64,000 nucleotides of DNA from Leptospira gomenensis (GTDB lineage Bacteria > Spirochaetota > Leptospiria > Leptospirales > Leptospiraceae): NCBI RefSeq assembly GCF_004770155.1, contig NZ_RQFA01000046.1, positions 124,001-188,000 of the forward strand. The letters run 5' to 3'. A program made the position numbers and the translations under genes. Of the stretch, positions 22,857 through 33,346 are shown piece after piece. The notes under the pieces are model-generated. The model searched no databases. It saw only the letters and a program-made list of their open reading frames with translations, and was not told the DNA's origin. The first letter of the stretch is position 1. Every line of letters starts with the position of its first letter.

Positions 22857-23648
22857 ATGAATTCAAAAAAAAATTTCCTCAGTTCCCTGTTCCGTTTTCC
22901 GATTCGAACCTTTTTTCTTTTGGCGATTCTGATCCATTGCAACAAAAAGGATACGGTCTCGGTGTTGGAAGTGCGCGACCTCACGGAAAAGGACAATCTC
23001 GTGGAAGCGCTTCAGAAAGCGGAAGAGGAATTAAAACGAAAAGGCAACACGGGAGAACTCCTGTACATCCGCGGATGGATCCGTTATCTTCAAAAAAATC
23101 AGAAAGCCGCCAAGGACGACTTTCTACTTTGTCTGCAACTGAATCCCGATTCTATGGATTGTAAACGAGGGTTAGGGCTCGTATACGAAGCGGATAAGGA
23201 TTACGACAAGGCCGAAACCGCATATCGGGAAGCGCTCACAATTTCCGCCAAACACGGATTAGATGCACAAGCCGTACTTCGGGAAAATCTGGGAAATCTT
23301 TTTCTACGTCAAAACAGGAGAAAGGAAGCGGCCGAAGAATTCCGAACCTCGGTTTCTCTTTCCGATAAAGGCGACGCTTATTACGGATCGACCCTTTGTA
23401 TGATGATGGAAGGCGACACGGAAGGGGCGATCGCCTCCTTGGAAAAAGGAGTCACAAAAACGTTCCGCGGAAAGGCTCTCAAATCGGAATCCCACTTTTT
23501 ATTAGCCAAGTTTTATTACGAAAAAAGAAAAGATCCGATCAAAGCGGAGATCGAGATCAAAAAGGCGATCGAAATTTTTCCTCTTCATAAGGAATATCTG
23601 GACGCGCTTCGGACTTATACGAAAGAAAGAATACAATCCGGGCTTTGA
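22857..23648 (+). CDS. TPR-repeat lipoprotein
   Basis: A 263-residue protein from the ATG at 22857 with a lipoprotein signal (LLAILIHC, Cys28) and several tetratricopeptide repeats: [68 protein letters not shown] and further degenerate copies. The frame is open upstream into the patatin gene, but that region is Arg-rich and lacks a signal, so the later start is preferred. TPRs mediate protein-protein contact; partners are unknown. The stop is 6 bases before the next ATG. Confidence 0.85.
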   Translation: MNSKKNFLSSLFRFPIRTFFLLAILIHCNKKDTVSVLEVRDLTEKDNLVEALQKAEEELKRKGNTGELLYIRGWIRYLQKNQKAAKDDFLLCLQLNPDSMDCKRGLGLVYEADKDYDKAETAYREALTISAKHGLDAQAVLRENLGNLFLRQNRRKEAAEEFRTSVSLSDKGDAYYGSTLCMMMEGDTEGAIASLEKGVTKTFRGKALKSESHFLLAKFYYEKRKDPIKAEIEIKKAIEIFPLHKEYLDALRTYTKERIQSGL

Positions 23649-23654
23649 TTCCGA

Positions 23655-24265
<611 letters not shown>

Positions 24266-24269
<4 letters not shown>

Positions 24270-25321
24270 TTTAGATCGGACTTTAGAAGTTTCGCCAACT
24301 TTTCCGGACTTAAATTCAAGATCGTAGGATCGTTTTCGGCTTGTTTGATCAGTTTTATGATTCCTCGATTGAGGGGAGCGGGATGACCCATCACGTCCGC
24401 CAGTTTAACGACTTCCCCGTTGAGGGAATCGATTTCGGTCGGTCTTTTTTTGGTAAGATCCTCCCACATCGAAGATCGGGCCTGAGGATCGATCTTCACC
24501 ATACCGGATGCGATTCGGAAAAAAAGAAAATCCGGAAGATTTAAAATCAACGGAGCCAGACTCGGAATCATCTTTCCCGAACGAACCGGGTTGATCTCCG
24601 CCAGTCTTAGGATTTCAAGAGCTTCGGTCATCAACTTGGAAAGAAGTTTTCGATAACCCGCTCTGGAAATCTCCTCCTTCAACGGAAGACCGGAAAGCGC
24701 GTTGAGGGAATTGTTCAAATTAAAGATCAATTTGCCCCAAAGAACACCTTGGATGTTTTTGTGAGTGTTTGCAAAAAGACCGGCGCGATTGAAACCGGAA
24801 ACGATCGAGCGCGCGGACTTGGAATTCTGGATCACCAAATTCCCGCTCGTGCCGCGATGAAAGCGGCCCTTACCTTCGGAAACTACGTTAAACGGAACCA
24901 TACCGGCAAGAACTTCCACGGGCAGCTCGCTGAGCTCTTCCCGGAGAATGTCCGCGTTTCTAACCCCGTTCTGAAAACTGATCACGACGGGAAGGGAATT
25001 CGAAACCGAATGCAGCTTTTGTCTTTTTTCCAAAAGCCCGCTCAGATCTCTGGAAAGTTCCTTCGTATCCTTGGATTTGACGGTGACTAAAAAAACGTCC
25101 GCCTTGATCGTTTCTTCTAAAGAAGTGGAAAAAGGAATCGAATCCGGAGGAAGAACGGTTTCCCTGTTTTCAAAATCCGTGATTCTTGCTCCGAAGGTTT
25201 TTAATTCGTTTCGAATTTTTTCCCTTCCGTACAAAATCGTGCGATTTCCGGCCGCAATCAACTTACAACCCAGATAGGTTCCGATACTACCGGCTCCCAA
25301 AATTGCGAAGGACGGATTCAT
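24266..25321 (-). CDS. 2-dehydropantoate 2-reductase family protein (PanE/ApbA-like)
   Basis: A 351-residue NADP-binding reductase. [21 protein letters not shown] is the Rossmann nucleotide-binding loop, [13 protein letters not shown] and [15 protein letters not shown] are the next conserved segments, and [20 protein letters not shown] holds the catalytic Lys and Asn of ketopantoate reductases. The C-terminal helical domain includes [23 protein letters not shown], the substrate-binding E-x-x-x-x-N-G region. It is longer than E. coli PanE. It may make pantoate for coenzyme A, but the family also includes enzymes with other 2-oxoacid substrates, so no gene name is given. Confidence 0.88.
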
Positions 25322-25390
25322 AGCGATGGTATGGAATCAGGATGCGGAATTTAATTCTACAACTATTGGTGGTTAGGCGGTAAAAAAACG

Positions 25391-25432
25391 AAAAAAAAGG
25401 ATTCCGCATACGCGATACGCACGCGGAATCCT
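25391..25432 (-). terminator. Rho-independent terminator after the lipase gene
   Basis: On the minus strand AGGATTCCGC (25432-25423) pairs with GCGGAATCCT (25407-25398), followed by an eight-base T run. It lies 31 bases past the lipase stop. Confidence 0.85.
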
Positions 25433-25462
25433 ATCTTGCACAGTTACTGGAATTTTAGGAAA

Positions 25463-26386
25463 CTATTGGTTCGCTTTGGCGTTGGAAGCCATCGCGAGAA
25501 AATAACCTTCTACGTCATACCAAGTCTGGCCGGACAGAAGCGTGTTGGAAGCCTGTAGGTGATCGACTCCGGTTGTGAAAATTCCGTACGAAGGACCGCC
25601 TTTCCAAGTTCCCCATCTTTGAGAACTTGCGGGAACCAAACCGTCGTTGTCTCCGCCTTGTCCGTTAAAAACTCCACCCGCCCAACACGCAGGATAGAGA
25701 ATTCCCATCAAAGGATGTTGGATCAAATCGGGAATCGTAATGGTGGAACCGTACGAATAATACTTAACGGCAGAACTGTTCGGAGTGTAGCTGTTGAACG
25801 AAGCCATTCCACCGGTGGTCAGGGATTTCAGAGCCTTGACCGCGTCTTGTTGTCCTCCTCCGTACACCAACTGAACGACGACACCTAACACCGATGATAC
25901 GAAAGGTTGCGCCCAACTTGGAATCACTGCGTTTACGATATCAGCGATCGGGGATCCTCTGTGCGGGGAATTCAAAGAGGTAAGCGTAGAAACCTTACCG
26001 GACATACCGAGATTGGAAACCATATAACGACTGTCGAGACCGCCTTGTGAGTGACCGATGATGTGCACTTTCGAGAATCCGTTCGCGGCCATATAAACGT
26101 TCACTTTGTCCCTAAGTTCCGCGCCTCTCGTCTCGTTGGACTGGGCCGCGGTTTTCGTGGGAGCGTACACGGTGGCACCTTGATTTCTCAAATACGTGTC
26201 CATTCCGCCCCAATAATTTACGATGCTGATCACTCCGCTGGAATCGGTTCCCCAGCCGAACAATCCATGAGAAAGAACGATCGGATAAGACCCGGACAAT
26301 GGTTTAGAAGAAGCTCCCCCTCCGGAAGCCATCAAAGAACCCGTCAAAAGGAAACAAGATACGATCCATAAATTTACTTTGCGCAT
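25463..26386 (-). CDS. Secreted triacylglycerol lipase (Pseudomonas/Burkholderia lipase type)
   Basis: A 307-residue lipase with a cleavable signal (MRKVNLWIVSCFLLTGSLMA). YPIVLSHGLFGWG is the oxyanion loop, HIIGHSQGGLDSRYM the nucleophile elbow with catalytic Ser, GGDNDGLVPASSQRWG bears the likely Asp and calcium-loop residues, and VDHLQA the catalytic His. This matches family I lipases, whose relatives act on long-chain triglycerides outside the cell. The ATG at 26386 follows GAGG by 8 bases; an in-frame start 29 codons upstream has no signal peptide. No lipase foldase gene is adjacent. Confidence 0.92.
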   Translation of the reverse strand: MRKVNLWIVSCFLLTGSLMASGGGASSKPLSGSYPIVLSHGLFGWGTDSSGVISIVNYWGGMDTYLRNQGATVYAPTKTAAQSNETRGAELRDKVNVYMAANGFSKVHIIGHSQGGLDSRYMVSNLGMSGKVSTLTSLNSPHRGSPIADIVNAVIPSWAQPFVSSVLGVVVQLVYGGGQQDAVKALKSLTTGGMASFNSYTPNSSAVKYYSYGSTITIPDLIQHPLMGILYPACWAGGVFNGQGGDNDGLVPASSQRWGTWKGGPSYGIFTTGVDHLQASNTLLSGQTWYDVEGYFLAMASNAKANQ

Positions 26387-26893
26387 TTCAAATACCTCAA
26401 TTCTCTTCACTATTTCAGTTATTCTATTTGGTTGAATTTCGCTTTGTATTCTTCGCTTGCAGTGTCGGAACACCGAGGTAAAAATTTAAACCGACTTCGT
26501 GAACTGTCAAGACCAATCGAACGAAATGGCAATTTTTTATATAATGAACGATTGTTTAACGATTTTATTATAAAAGACTCGTTTTATAATTTTAAATCTT
26601 TTCAGTGCCTCTCTTATTCTTGCTTGAATTCTAATTTTAACGCATTCTATTGAAAACACTTGTTCTATAATAGAATTTCGCTTCTGATTAAAAAACGATA
26701 CTATGGCTTATTATAAACTTTCGTTTATGAAAAATAGGATTTCCGAAAAAAGAAGGGGGATTTCTGTCTCTTCCGTTCTCCCTTGTCGATGTATTTTTTG
26801 GAAGTGGAAGTAGGACTTGGGTGATATAAATCAAGGTTCGAATCGTAAAATTATGTTTCTATTTTTCCGATATAAAAAGGAAGTTTTCGTACT
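26387..26893. promoter_or_regulatory. AT-rich divergent promoter region with two inverted repeats
   Basis: A 507-base region between the lipase and the beta-CASP gene. ATTATAAAA / TTTTATAAT (26567-26590, 6-base loop) and ATTCTATT / AATAGAAT (26644-26676, 17-base loop) are perfect inverted repeats. No gene is supported. Both divergent promoters must lie here. The function of the repeats is unknown. Confidence 0.45.
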
Positions 26894-28264
26894 ATGAAAT
26901 CATCACTTCAAATTCATTTCCTAGGCGCATCGGGAACCGTGACCGGTTCCAAATTTCTACTCGATACGGGAAAAACCAAACTTCTCGTGGATTGCGGGAT
27001 GTTCCAGGGTTTAAAGGAACTGCGTCTTCTCAACTGGTCGCAACTTCCCGTTCGAGCTTCCGAAATCGACGTGGTTCTTTTGACCCATGGACATTTGGAT
27101 CATTCCGGTTATATTCCGCGATTGGTCAAACAAGGATTCCGCGGAAAAATTTTAGGAAGCGCTCCGACTTTGGAAATCGCGGAAATCATTTTGAAAGATT
27201 CCGGCAAGATTCAGGAAGAAGAAGCGGACCGCGCAAACAAAGGCGGTTATTCCAAACACAAACCCGCACTCCCTTTATACGATCTCAAGGAATCCGTCGA
27301 TTCAATCTCTTACTTTCGATCGGTGGAACTCGACCAGTGGAAGGACATCGCGGAAGGGATCAGGGTGCGATTCCGATACAACGGTCATATTCTCGGAGCG
27401 ACGTTCATCGAATTGGAGATTTTCGGAAAAACTTTCGTCTTTTCCGGAGACATCGGAAGGCCGGAAGATATTCTACTCTATCCGCCGCAACGACCGCATA
27501 ACGCCGATTATATATTCGTAGAAAGTACTTACGGCGACCGCATCCATGAAAAAGGCGTCGAACAACGATTCGCCGATATTCTCAACGAAACCTTGGAGAG
27601 AAAAGGTTCGGTCATTCTACCGAGTTTCGCGGTGGAACGCGCGCAAAGTCTGATGTATCTTCTTTGGAAACTCAAATCGGAATCCGTAATTCCCGATGTT
27701 CCTATGATCTTGGATAGTCCGATGGGTCGTAACGTTTTCGAGGTGTTTCGCGAATATACGAAATGGCACAAACTCGATCCTTCCGAATGTTCACTGATCT
27801 GGGATGCTTTCCGTAAAACAGAATCCGTTAAAGAGACCTATCGTTACGCGGAAGACGAATCTCCTAAAATCGTCATAGCCGGAAGCGGTATGGCCACCGG
27901 AGGAAGGGTTCTCACTTATCTTCAACATCATTTGGGAAATCCGAATTCGACGATTTTACTTTGCGGTTTTCAAGCCTCCGGAACAAGGGGAAGGCAACTG
28001 AGGGACGGCAATCACGAGATAAAAATCTACGGAAGGTATTACGAGGTCAAAGCCCAGGTTCGCACCATCGACGGCCTTTCCTCGCACGCGGATCAAAAAG
28101 AGATCATTCACTGGTTGTCCGCGCTGGAGAAAAAGCCCGAAACCGTATTCATCGTACACGGAGAAACCGGATCCTCCGACGCACTCCGTGTAAAGTTGTC
28201 GAACGAACTGGGCATGAACTGCAAAATCCCGAAACTTTTCGATATTACAGAATTAGAATTTTAG
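26894..28264 (+). CDS. MBL-fold/beta-CASP RNA-processing hydrolase
   Basis: A 456-residue metallo-beta-lactamase/beta-CASP protein. THGHLDHSG is the metal-binding motif 2, VFSGDIG holds the motif 4 aspartate, VESTYGDR the start of the beta-CASP domain, and VIAGSGMATGGRVL and FIVHGE the later metal-ligand and RNA-specificity (RMMBL) segments. Family members are endo- or exoribonucleases related to CPSF73 and YsH1-like proteins. It is the first gene of an operon: the AMP-phosphorylase-like gene begins one base after its stop. The context suggests coupling of RNA breakdown to nucleotide salvage (inference). AAGGAAG precedes the ATG. Confidence 0.9.
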   Translation: MKSSLQIHFLGASGTVTGSKFLLDTGKTKLLVDCGMFQGLKELRLLNWSQLPVRASEIDVVLLTHGHLDHSGYIPRLVKQGFRGKILGSAPTLEIAEIILKDSGKIQEEEADRANKGGYSKHKPALPLYDLKESVDSISYFRSVELDQWKDIAEGIRVRFRYNGHILGATFIELEIFGKTFVFSGDIGRPEDILLYPPQRPHNADYIFVESTYGDRIHEKGVEQRFADILNETLERKGSVILPSFAVERAQSLMYLLWKLKSESVIPDVPMILDSPMGRNVFEVFREYTKWHKLDPSECSLIWDAFRKTESVKETYRYAEDESPKIVIAGSGMATGGRVLTYLQHHLGNPNSTILLCGFQASGTRGRQLRDGNHEIKIYGRYYEVKAQVRTIDGLSSHADQKEIIHWLSALEKKPETVFIVHGETGSSDALRVKLSNELGMNCKIPKLFDITELEF

Positions 28265-28265
28265 A

Positions 28266-29768
28266 ATGTACGAAACTTCAAACACTCTCCGCTTAAAAAA
28301 CCTGGGAATCGACACGAACCAGGAATACGTCGTTTTTCTAAAACGGGACTGCCCCGCCTGTAAATCGGAAGGTTTCGTCGCGCTCCATCGGGTCGCGGTG
28401 ACTTCGGGAGACAAACAAATCATCGCATCGCTGAACATCATAGAAACCGAAATTCTGCAGAGCGGACAAGTCGGACTTTCCGAAAGCGCATGGAAGGCGA
28501 TCGACGCCAAAGAAGGAAACGAAGTCCGTCTTTCCCACCTACAACCGGTGCAATCCATGCACGACGTCAGATCCAAATTGTATGAAAACCGTCTGAACGA
28601 GCAATCCTTCGATCGAATCATTGGCGACATCAAGGACGAAAAATATTCCAACATCGAAATCGCCGCTTTCGTAACCGCTTGCGCGGGAGACCGACTCAAC
28701 CTCGAGGAAATCAAATCGTTGACGAAATCGATGATACGGACCGGTTCCGTATTACATTGGAACGGTCGTAGGATCGTCGATAAACACTGCGTAGGCGGTC
28801 TTCCCGGAAATAGAACGACTCCGATCGTCGTTTCCATCGTTGCGGCCGCCGGCGGAATCGTTCCTAAAACTTCCTCACGGGCGATCACTTCTCCCGCGGG
28901 AACCGCCGATACGATGGAGGTCGTCACCGAAGTTAATTTGAGTCTTTCGAAAATGAAAGCCGTCGTGGAACAAGAAGGAGCTTGTATCGTTTGGGGAGGT
29001 TCTATCGGTTTGAGTCCGGTCGATGATATTCTCATTCGCGTCGAACGGGCTTTGGAAATAGACAGCGTCGGTCAAATGATCGCCTCGGTTCTTTCCAAAA
29101 AGGCCGCGGCGGGTTCGACACACGTCGTGATCGACATCCCCATTGGCAAAACCGCAAAAGTAAGAACGGAAGAAGATGCAGAAAAGCTAAAATACTATTT
29201 TACGGTCGTAGGAAGGTCGGTCGGTCTCAAAATCAAAACGATCATTTCGGACGGGTCGCAACCGGTCGGAAGAGGAATCGGACCTTCTTTGGAAATGAAG
29301 GATTGTATCCAGGTTTTAAAAAACGATCCCGATGCCCCGCAGGATTTGAGACAAAGGGCTTTGACCGTTGCCGGTGCGATGCTTGAATTCGACGATCCCG
29401 ATATTTTTAAAAACGGAGCGACCGCCGCGGAGGAAATTCTTCGCTCGGGAAAGGCGTGGGAAAAATTCGTCCGGATTTGCGAGGCGCAGGGAACATTCCG
29501 CGAACCCGGTTCGGCCAAATTCAAACTCGATATACGATCGACTCGCTCCGGAATCGTAAAGGAAGTGGACAATCGCAAAATCGCCAAAGTCGCACGATTG
29601 GCCGGGGCGCCTAACTCCAATTCGGCGGGCGTGTATTTTCTTTCGCCTTGCGGAAAACGAGTGGAAGCCGGAGACATTCTCTACACGATCCATTCCGAAT
29701 CGGAAGGTGAATTGGAATACGCCTACGAATACGTGCGATCGCAGACCGAAATAATTCAAATTTTATAA
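28266..29768 (+). CDS. AMP phosphorylase/thymidine phosphorylase-like enzyme
   Basis: A 500-residue member of the long pyrimidine/AMP phosphorylase group (archaeal AMP-phosphorylase type). It has an extra N-terminal domain (about 1-85), a helical domain, and the phosphate-binding core DKHCVGGLPGNRTTPIVVSIVAAAGG followed by KTSSRAITSPAGTADTMEVVTEV, the family signature. Ordinary bacterial thymidine phosphorylases lack the N-terminal extension. In archaea such enzymes split NMPs into base and ribose-1,5-bisphosphate. It sits between a beta-CASP ribonuclease and a PRPP-synthetase-like gene, which supports nucleotide salvage. The exact substrate is not provable here. Confidence 0.88.
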   Translation: MYETSNTLRLKNLGIDTNQEYVVFLKRDCPACKSEGFVALHRVAVTSGDKQIIASLNIIETEILQSGQVGLSESAWKAIDAKEGNEVRLSHLQPVQSMHDVRSKLYENRLNEQSFDRIIGDIKDEKYSNIEIAAFVTACAGDRLNLEEIKSLTKSMIRTGSVLHWNGRRIVDKHCVGGLPGNRTTPIVVSIVAAAGGIVPKTSSRAITSPAGTADTMEVVTEVNLSLSKMKAVVEQEGACIVWGGSIGLSPVDDILIRVERALEIDSVGQMIASVLSKKAAAGSTHVVIDIPIGKTAKVRTEEDAEKLKYYFTVVGRSVGLKIKTIISDGSQPVGRGIGPSLEMKDCIQVLKNDPDAPQDLRQRALTVAGAMLEFDDPDIFKNGATAAEEILRSGKAWEKFVRICEAQGTFREPGSAKFKLDIRSTRSGIVKEVDNRKIAKVARLAGAPNSNSAGVYFLSPCGKRVEAGDILYTIHSESEGELEYAYEYVRSQTEIIQIL

Positions 29769-29778
29769 ATTAACTTAT

Positions 29779-30660
29779 ATGAATATATCACGTTTATTAT
29801 TTTCCTTTCCCGGAAACGAAGTCCTTACCCGACTCGTCGCTTCCCGTTCGAAAATCCCGGTCGGCAAAGTCCAATTCGGAAACTTCCCCGACGGGGAAAC
29901 GAAACTTAGAATCGATTCGGACCCGAGCGGATCGGAAGTTTATCTGATTTGCTCCTTGGACAGACCGGATCCGAAACTGATTCCGTTGATTTTTTTCTGT
30001 CAAACGGCAAGATCGATGGGTGCGAAAAAAATCCACCTGATAGCGCCTTATCTTTGTTATATGAGACAGGATAAGGTCTTTCATCCCGGCGAAGGGATCA
30101 GCGCGCGTCATTCGGCCTCGTTGATCTCGCGTTACGTCGATTCCCTGATAACGGTGGATCCCCACCTTCATAGAATCGAAGACCTTTCCGAAATTTTCGA
30201 GATTCCTTCCAAGACATTACACTCCGCCCCTCTTCTCGCAGATTATGTTCGGGAACGGATCGATTCACCCGTTCTTGTAGGACCGGACGGCGAAAGTAGT
30301 CAGTGGGTGGCCGAAGTGGCGCGACTCTGCGGATGTCCTTACACGGTTCTGGAAAAAAATCGGAAAGGAGATCGGGAAGTCGAAATCAGCGCCCCAACCT
30401 TACAAGCGTTAGTCGGAAGAACGCCCGTTTTGATAGACGACATCGTATCCACCGGAAGAACTCTGATCGAAACAGTAAATAGACTCCGTCAAACCGCGGC
30501 AACGCCTCCGATTTGTTTATGCGTCCACGGAATTTTTGCGGAAGATTCCTATGGAAATCTGCTTAAGGCAGGCGTAAACTCAGTGGTAACTTCGAATACG
30601 ATCGAACATTACAGCAACGGAATCGACGTAAGTCGTCTAATAGCGGAGAATCTTTTTTAA
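29779..30660 (+). CDS. Ribose-phosphate pyrophosphokinase-like protein
   Basis: A 293-residue PRPP-synthetase homologue, shorter than the usual 310-320. FGNFPDGETKLRID, APYLCYMRQDKVFHPGEGISARHSA (the flexible loop and start of the second domain), TVDPHLHR and the PRPP loop VLIDDIVSTGRTLI are all recognisable. The flexible loop differs from classical enzymes, which have QDR...REPISAK. Classical enzymes move pyrophosphate from ATP to ribose-5-phosphate. It follows the AMP-phosphorylase-like gene by 10 bases, so it may feed ribose phosphates from that reaction into PRPP. Its 3' end overlaps the convergent phosphatase gene by 4 bases. Confidence 0.85.
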   Translation: MNISRLLFSFPGNEVLTRLVASRSKIPVGKVQFGNFPDGETKLRIDSDPSGSEVYLICSLDRPDPKLIPLIFFCQTARSMGAKKIHLIAPYLCYMRQDKVFHPGEGISARHSASLISRYVDSLITVDPHLHRIEDLSEIFEIPSKTLHSAPLLADYVRERIDSPVLVGPDGESSQWVAEVARLCGCPYTVLEKNRKGDREVEISAPTLQALVGRTPVLIDDIVSTGRTLIETVNRLRQTAATPPICLCVHGIFAEDSYGNLLKAGVNSVVTSNTIEHYSNGIDVSRLIAENLF

Positions 30661-33251
30661 TCGTTACGATGATCTGCAATCGGATTTTCCATCTGAATAC
30701 GGATTTCGCGCGCGTGAAGGTTGGCGGGATCCAGTTTTTCCAACTTCGACAAAAGATGTAAAACGGCGTCCTTCTTGTGGATGAACAGATAGGATTCGGC
30801 GAGATGTGCGACGTTTCCCGCGAATTCCGGCTCACGCAAGAGGATCCTTTCCCCCAATTCGACGGCTTGACGATAACGATTCAAACGTTTATAAAGCAGC
30901 GAAGCGGTAAACATGGATTCAATGTCTTCCGGGAATTCGGAAATGAATTCTTCCAAAAGAGTTAGAGACTCTTGATACTTTCCAATTTTATAATATACTT
31001 TCGCTAATTCCTTGTTGAAAGTCGGAGGAGCCTCCCCTTTTATCGTGCCTTTGATATTTTCCAAGTGATCGGCCGCGAGCTCCCAACGTTCGTCCCTTAA
31101 ATATCCCAAATACGCGGCGTCAGGAAATTCCGTAGCACCGATTCGAACGACAGGAACGAAACGTTTCGGCCTCCCGAGATAAGTCAGTTTTAAAATCGAA
31201 AGATCGTCGGTGAGTTCTCCGAAATTGCGGAGTCCTTGCACGAGCATCCCGATGTCTCCCCTCGCCTCTTCGATTCGTTTCAGGAATTGCGATTCGTCTT
31301 CGTTGATTACGCGCGTGCCGTCAGAATCCACTCCCAAAAGCAGATCGTCCCTTCCGTCGGATCCGATAAAAATGGAATCTCCGTTTTCCATAAAGAACGT
31401 CTTGATCTTCATCTTGCTTTCAAGACCAGTTATCCCGATCTTACGAAGTTCCAGCTTGTCCTCGATAAACGAAGCGGTTGCGTCCCGGTAGAGGGCCGTC
31501 CAAGGATGTTCCGCATTCAAAAAGAATAATATTCCGGATTTCACGTCTAACAAACCGAGAACGACGGAAACCAACATAGAACCGTCGAAGGATTCGAAGA
31601 TATTCTGTAACTCGAAAAAACATTCCTTAAGCCAAAGTTCGGGAGGTTTGGATTTATAGGAGGAGACGCTTTGGGTTCGTGCAAGAAACGAACGGAATAC
31701 CACTCCGAGAACCAAAGCGCCCCCGGCTCCTTGTATCGATTTTCCCATGGCGTCTCCGTTTACGAAAGCGAGGTATTTCCTGTCCTTAAGAAGAATCTCG
31801 TCGGCGACGATGATATCGCCTCCGATTTCTTTTTTCCATTGTTTGAATTCGAATTGTTTCTTTTGTCTGCTGAATCCTTCGATATTATATAAATCGCTTT
31901 TAATCTGATAACGGTTGAGGGGATCCAAAAGTAAGGACGTAAGAAAATAATCTCCGTCCTGTTGTATCTTAAGTTCGCGAATCTGATCGAGCGTATCCTG
32001 AAGTTGTCCCGTTCTTTCACGGACCTTTAGATCGAGATCCCTGTTCAACTCCTCCGCCTCGTTGTGGACGCTCAAGAACCGATTCGCCAAGATGAAGACG
32101 ATCCCCAATTCGAACGTAAAAAAACCGTATTTTAGAAGTCCATAATTTTCTAATCCTGTAATCATCTGCATCGAACCCAAAAGATCCAAAATTGCGGAAG
32201 CCAAGAGTATAAAAAAACCGGCAAACAAACGCACCGAGTCCTGATTTTTCCTCCACAAGGCCTGAAACATTATATAAAACGAATATACGGAGAATACGAG
32301 TACGGAAAACTGCCAGATTTGAAGAAGTTGAATGCAGATGAATCTACTGGAAAACGGAATCAGAGAAGTCAAACCGAGCGCGAAAAAACGGTAAAATCGG
32401 GACAAAGGACCGATCTTTGACCGGAAAAAATCCTCCAGAAAAAGAAGAAAAAAAGCCGGGACGTTAAATACGATCATATATTCCAGCTTCATCTGTAATA
32501 GAGGATCCAATTCCAGTTCATACACCGCGTTGCTTCTGAAATAAATATAAGCGGAGAGAAAGATCGAAAAAAGCCCGAAGAACAGATTGTATCTGTCCTG
32601 GTTGCGTTTGAAGTAAAATAAGAAATGATAAAATCCTACGAAAAGATATAGGAAAGCCAACATCAACGTGGAACGTTCTGATAGAATTTCAGAGTTTCTA
32701 GATCGTAGGTCGATCAAAGGCGGGGTGGAATTTAGACTCGCATACGCGTTCAATTCCTCTCCCGGGTCGGAGGAAAGGACGACACGAATCTCGTTCGAAC
32801 CTTCTTTTACCTTTGTCTTCGGAATCGGAAGAATGACGTGACGTTTAAAACCGTTGCGAACGATTTTCCCGCCGACCACCGAACCTCCCTGGCCGATACG
32901 TTCTCCGTTGAAAAAAACTTCGTAGACGTTGGTAAACAACGGGAAATGAACCGAAAGACCGTCCGTCGAAAGTTCGGATATCTCCTCTTTCGAGATGATA
33001 AAACTTTTCAGCAGGGTAACGCTGTGAATCGTATCCTCGGGATATGAGAAGGAGTCTAACGTGTGTTTGGGGATCGGAAGGCTTTGTAAAACGATCCAGT
33101 TAGGATCGTCTTCTCCGGATTGCAGATTTTTACCGGATGAGATTTTCCAATCCTTCGTCAACGGAATGGGAAACGCTTCCAGCGCGGAAAAAAAACAAAA
33201 AAGGCAAAGAATCGTTAGAGTTGGAAATAACTTATTTATGTTTTTTTTCAT
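30657..33251 (-). CDS. 7TMR-DISM receptor with SpoIIE phosphatase and C-terminal TPRs
   Basis: An 864-residue protein from the ATG at 33251, which is followed by a signal peptide (LTILCLFCFFSALEAFP). It has an extracytoplasmic jelly-roll domain (about 30-190), seven membrane helices (about 200-395), a short coiled coil (VRERTGQLQDTLDQIRELK), a SpoIIE-like phosphatase domain (KEIGGDIIVADEILLK, VNGDAMGKSIQGAGGALVLG, FLNAEHPW, IFIGSDGRDDLL) and a C-terminal TPR region (about 730-860, AKVYYKIGKYQESLTLLEEF). It shares its architecture with the protein at 19556 but adds TPRs. Likely target: a phosphorylated STAS protein. Upstream in-frame starts lack the signal context. Confidence 0.9.
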   Translation of the reverse strand: MKKNINKLFPTLTILCLFCFFSALEAFPIPLTKDWKISSGKNLQSGEDDPNWIVLQSLPIPKHTLDSFSYPEDTIHSVTLLKSFIISKEEISELSTDGLSVHFPLFTNVYEVFFNGERIGQGGSVVGGKIVRNGFKRHVILPIPKTKVKEGSNEIRVVLSSDPGEELNAYASLNSTPPLIDLRSRNSEILSERSTLMLAFLYLFVGFYHFLFYFKRNQDRYNLFFGLFSIFLSAYIYFRSNAVYELELDPLLQMKLEYMIVFNVPAFFLLFLEDFFRSKIGPLSRFYRFFALGLTSLIPFSSRFICIQLLQIWQFSVLVFSVYSFYIMFQALWRKNQDSVRLFAGFFILLASAILDLLGSMQMITGLENYGLLKYGFFTFELGIVFILANRFLSVHNEAEELNRDLDLKVRERTGQLQDTLDQIRELKIQQDGDYFLTSLLLDPLNRYQIKSDLYNIEGFSRQKKQFEFKQWKKEIGGDIIVADEILLKDRKYLAFVNGDAMGKSIQGAGGALVLGVVFRSFLARTQSVSSYKSKPPELWLKECFFELQNIFESFDGSMLVSVVLGLLDVKSGILFFLNAEHPWTALYRDATASFIEDKLELRKIGITGLESKMKIKTFFMENGDSIFIGSDGRDDLLLGVDSDGTRVINEDESQFLKRIEEARGDIGMLVQGLRNFGELTDDLSILKLTYLGRPKRFVPVVRIGATEFPDAAYLGYLRDERWELAADHLENIKGTIKGEAPPTFNKELAKVYYKIGKYQESLTLLEEFISEFPEDIESMFTASLLYKRLNRYRQAVELGERILLREPEFAGNVAHLAESYLFIHKKDAVLHLLSKLEKLDPANLHAREIRIQMENPIADHRND

Positions 33252-33346
33252 TCCCGAATCCGTTAGTATCCTACGCGTCGCCGAACACTTTGTTGGCGAA
33301 AGAGTCCGATTTGGCAAGAAATAATCCGCTTCCGGAACGAATGAAT

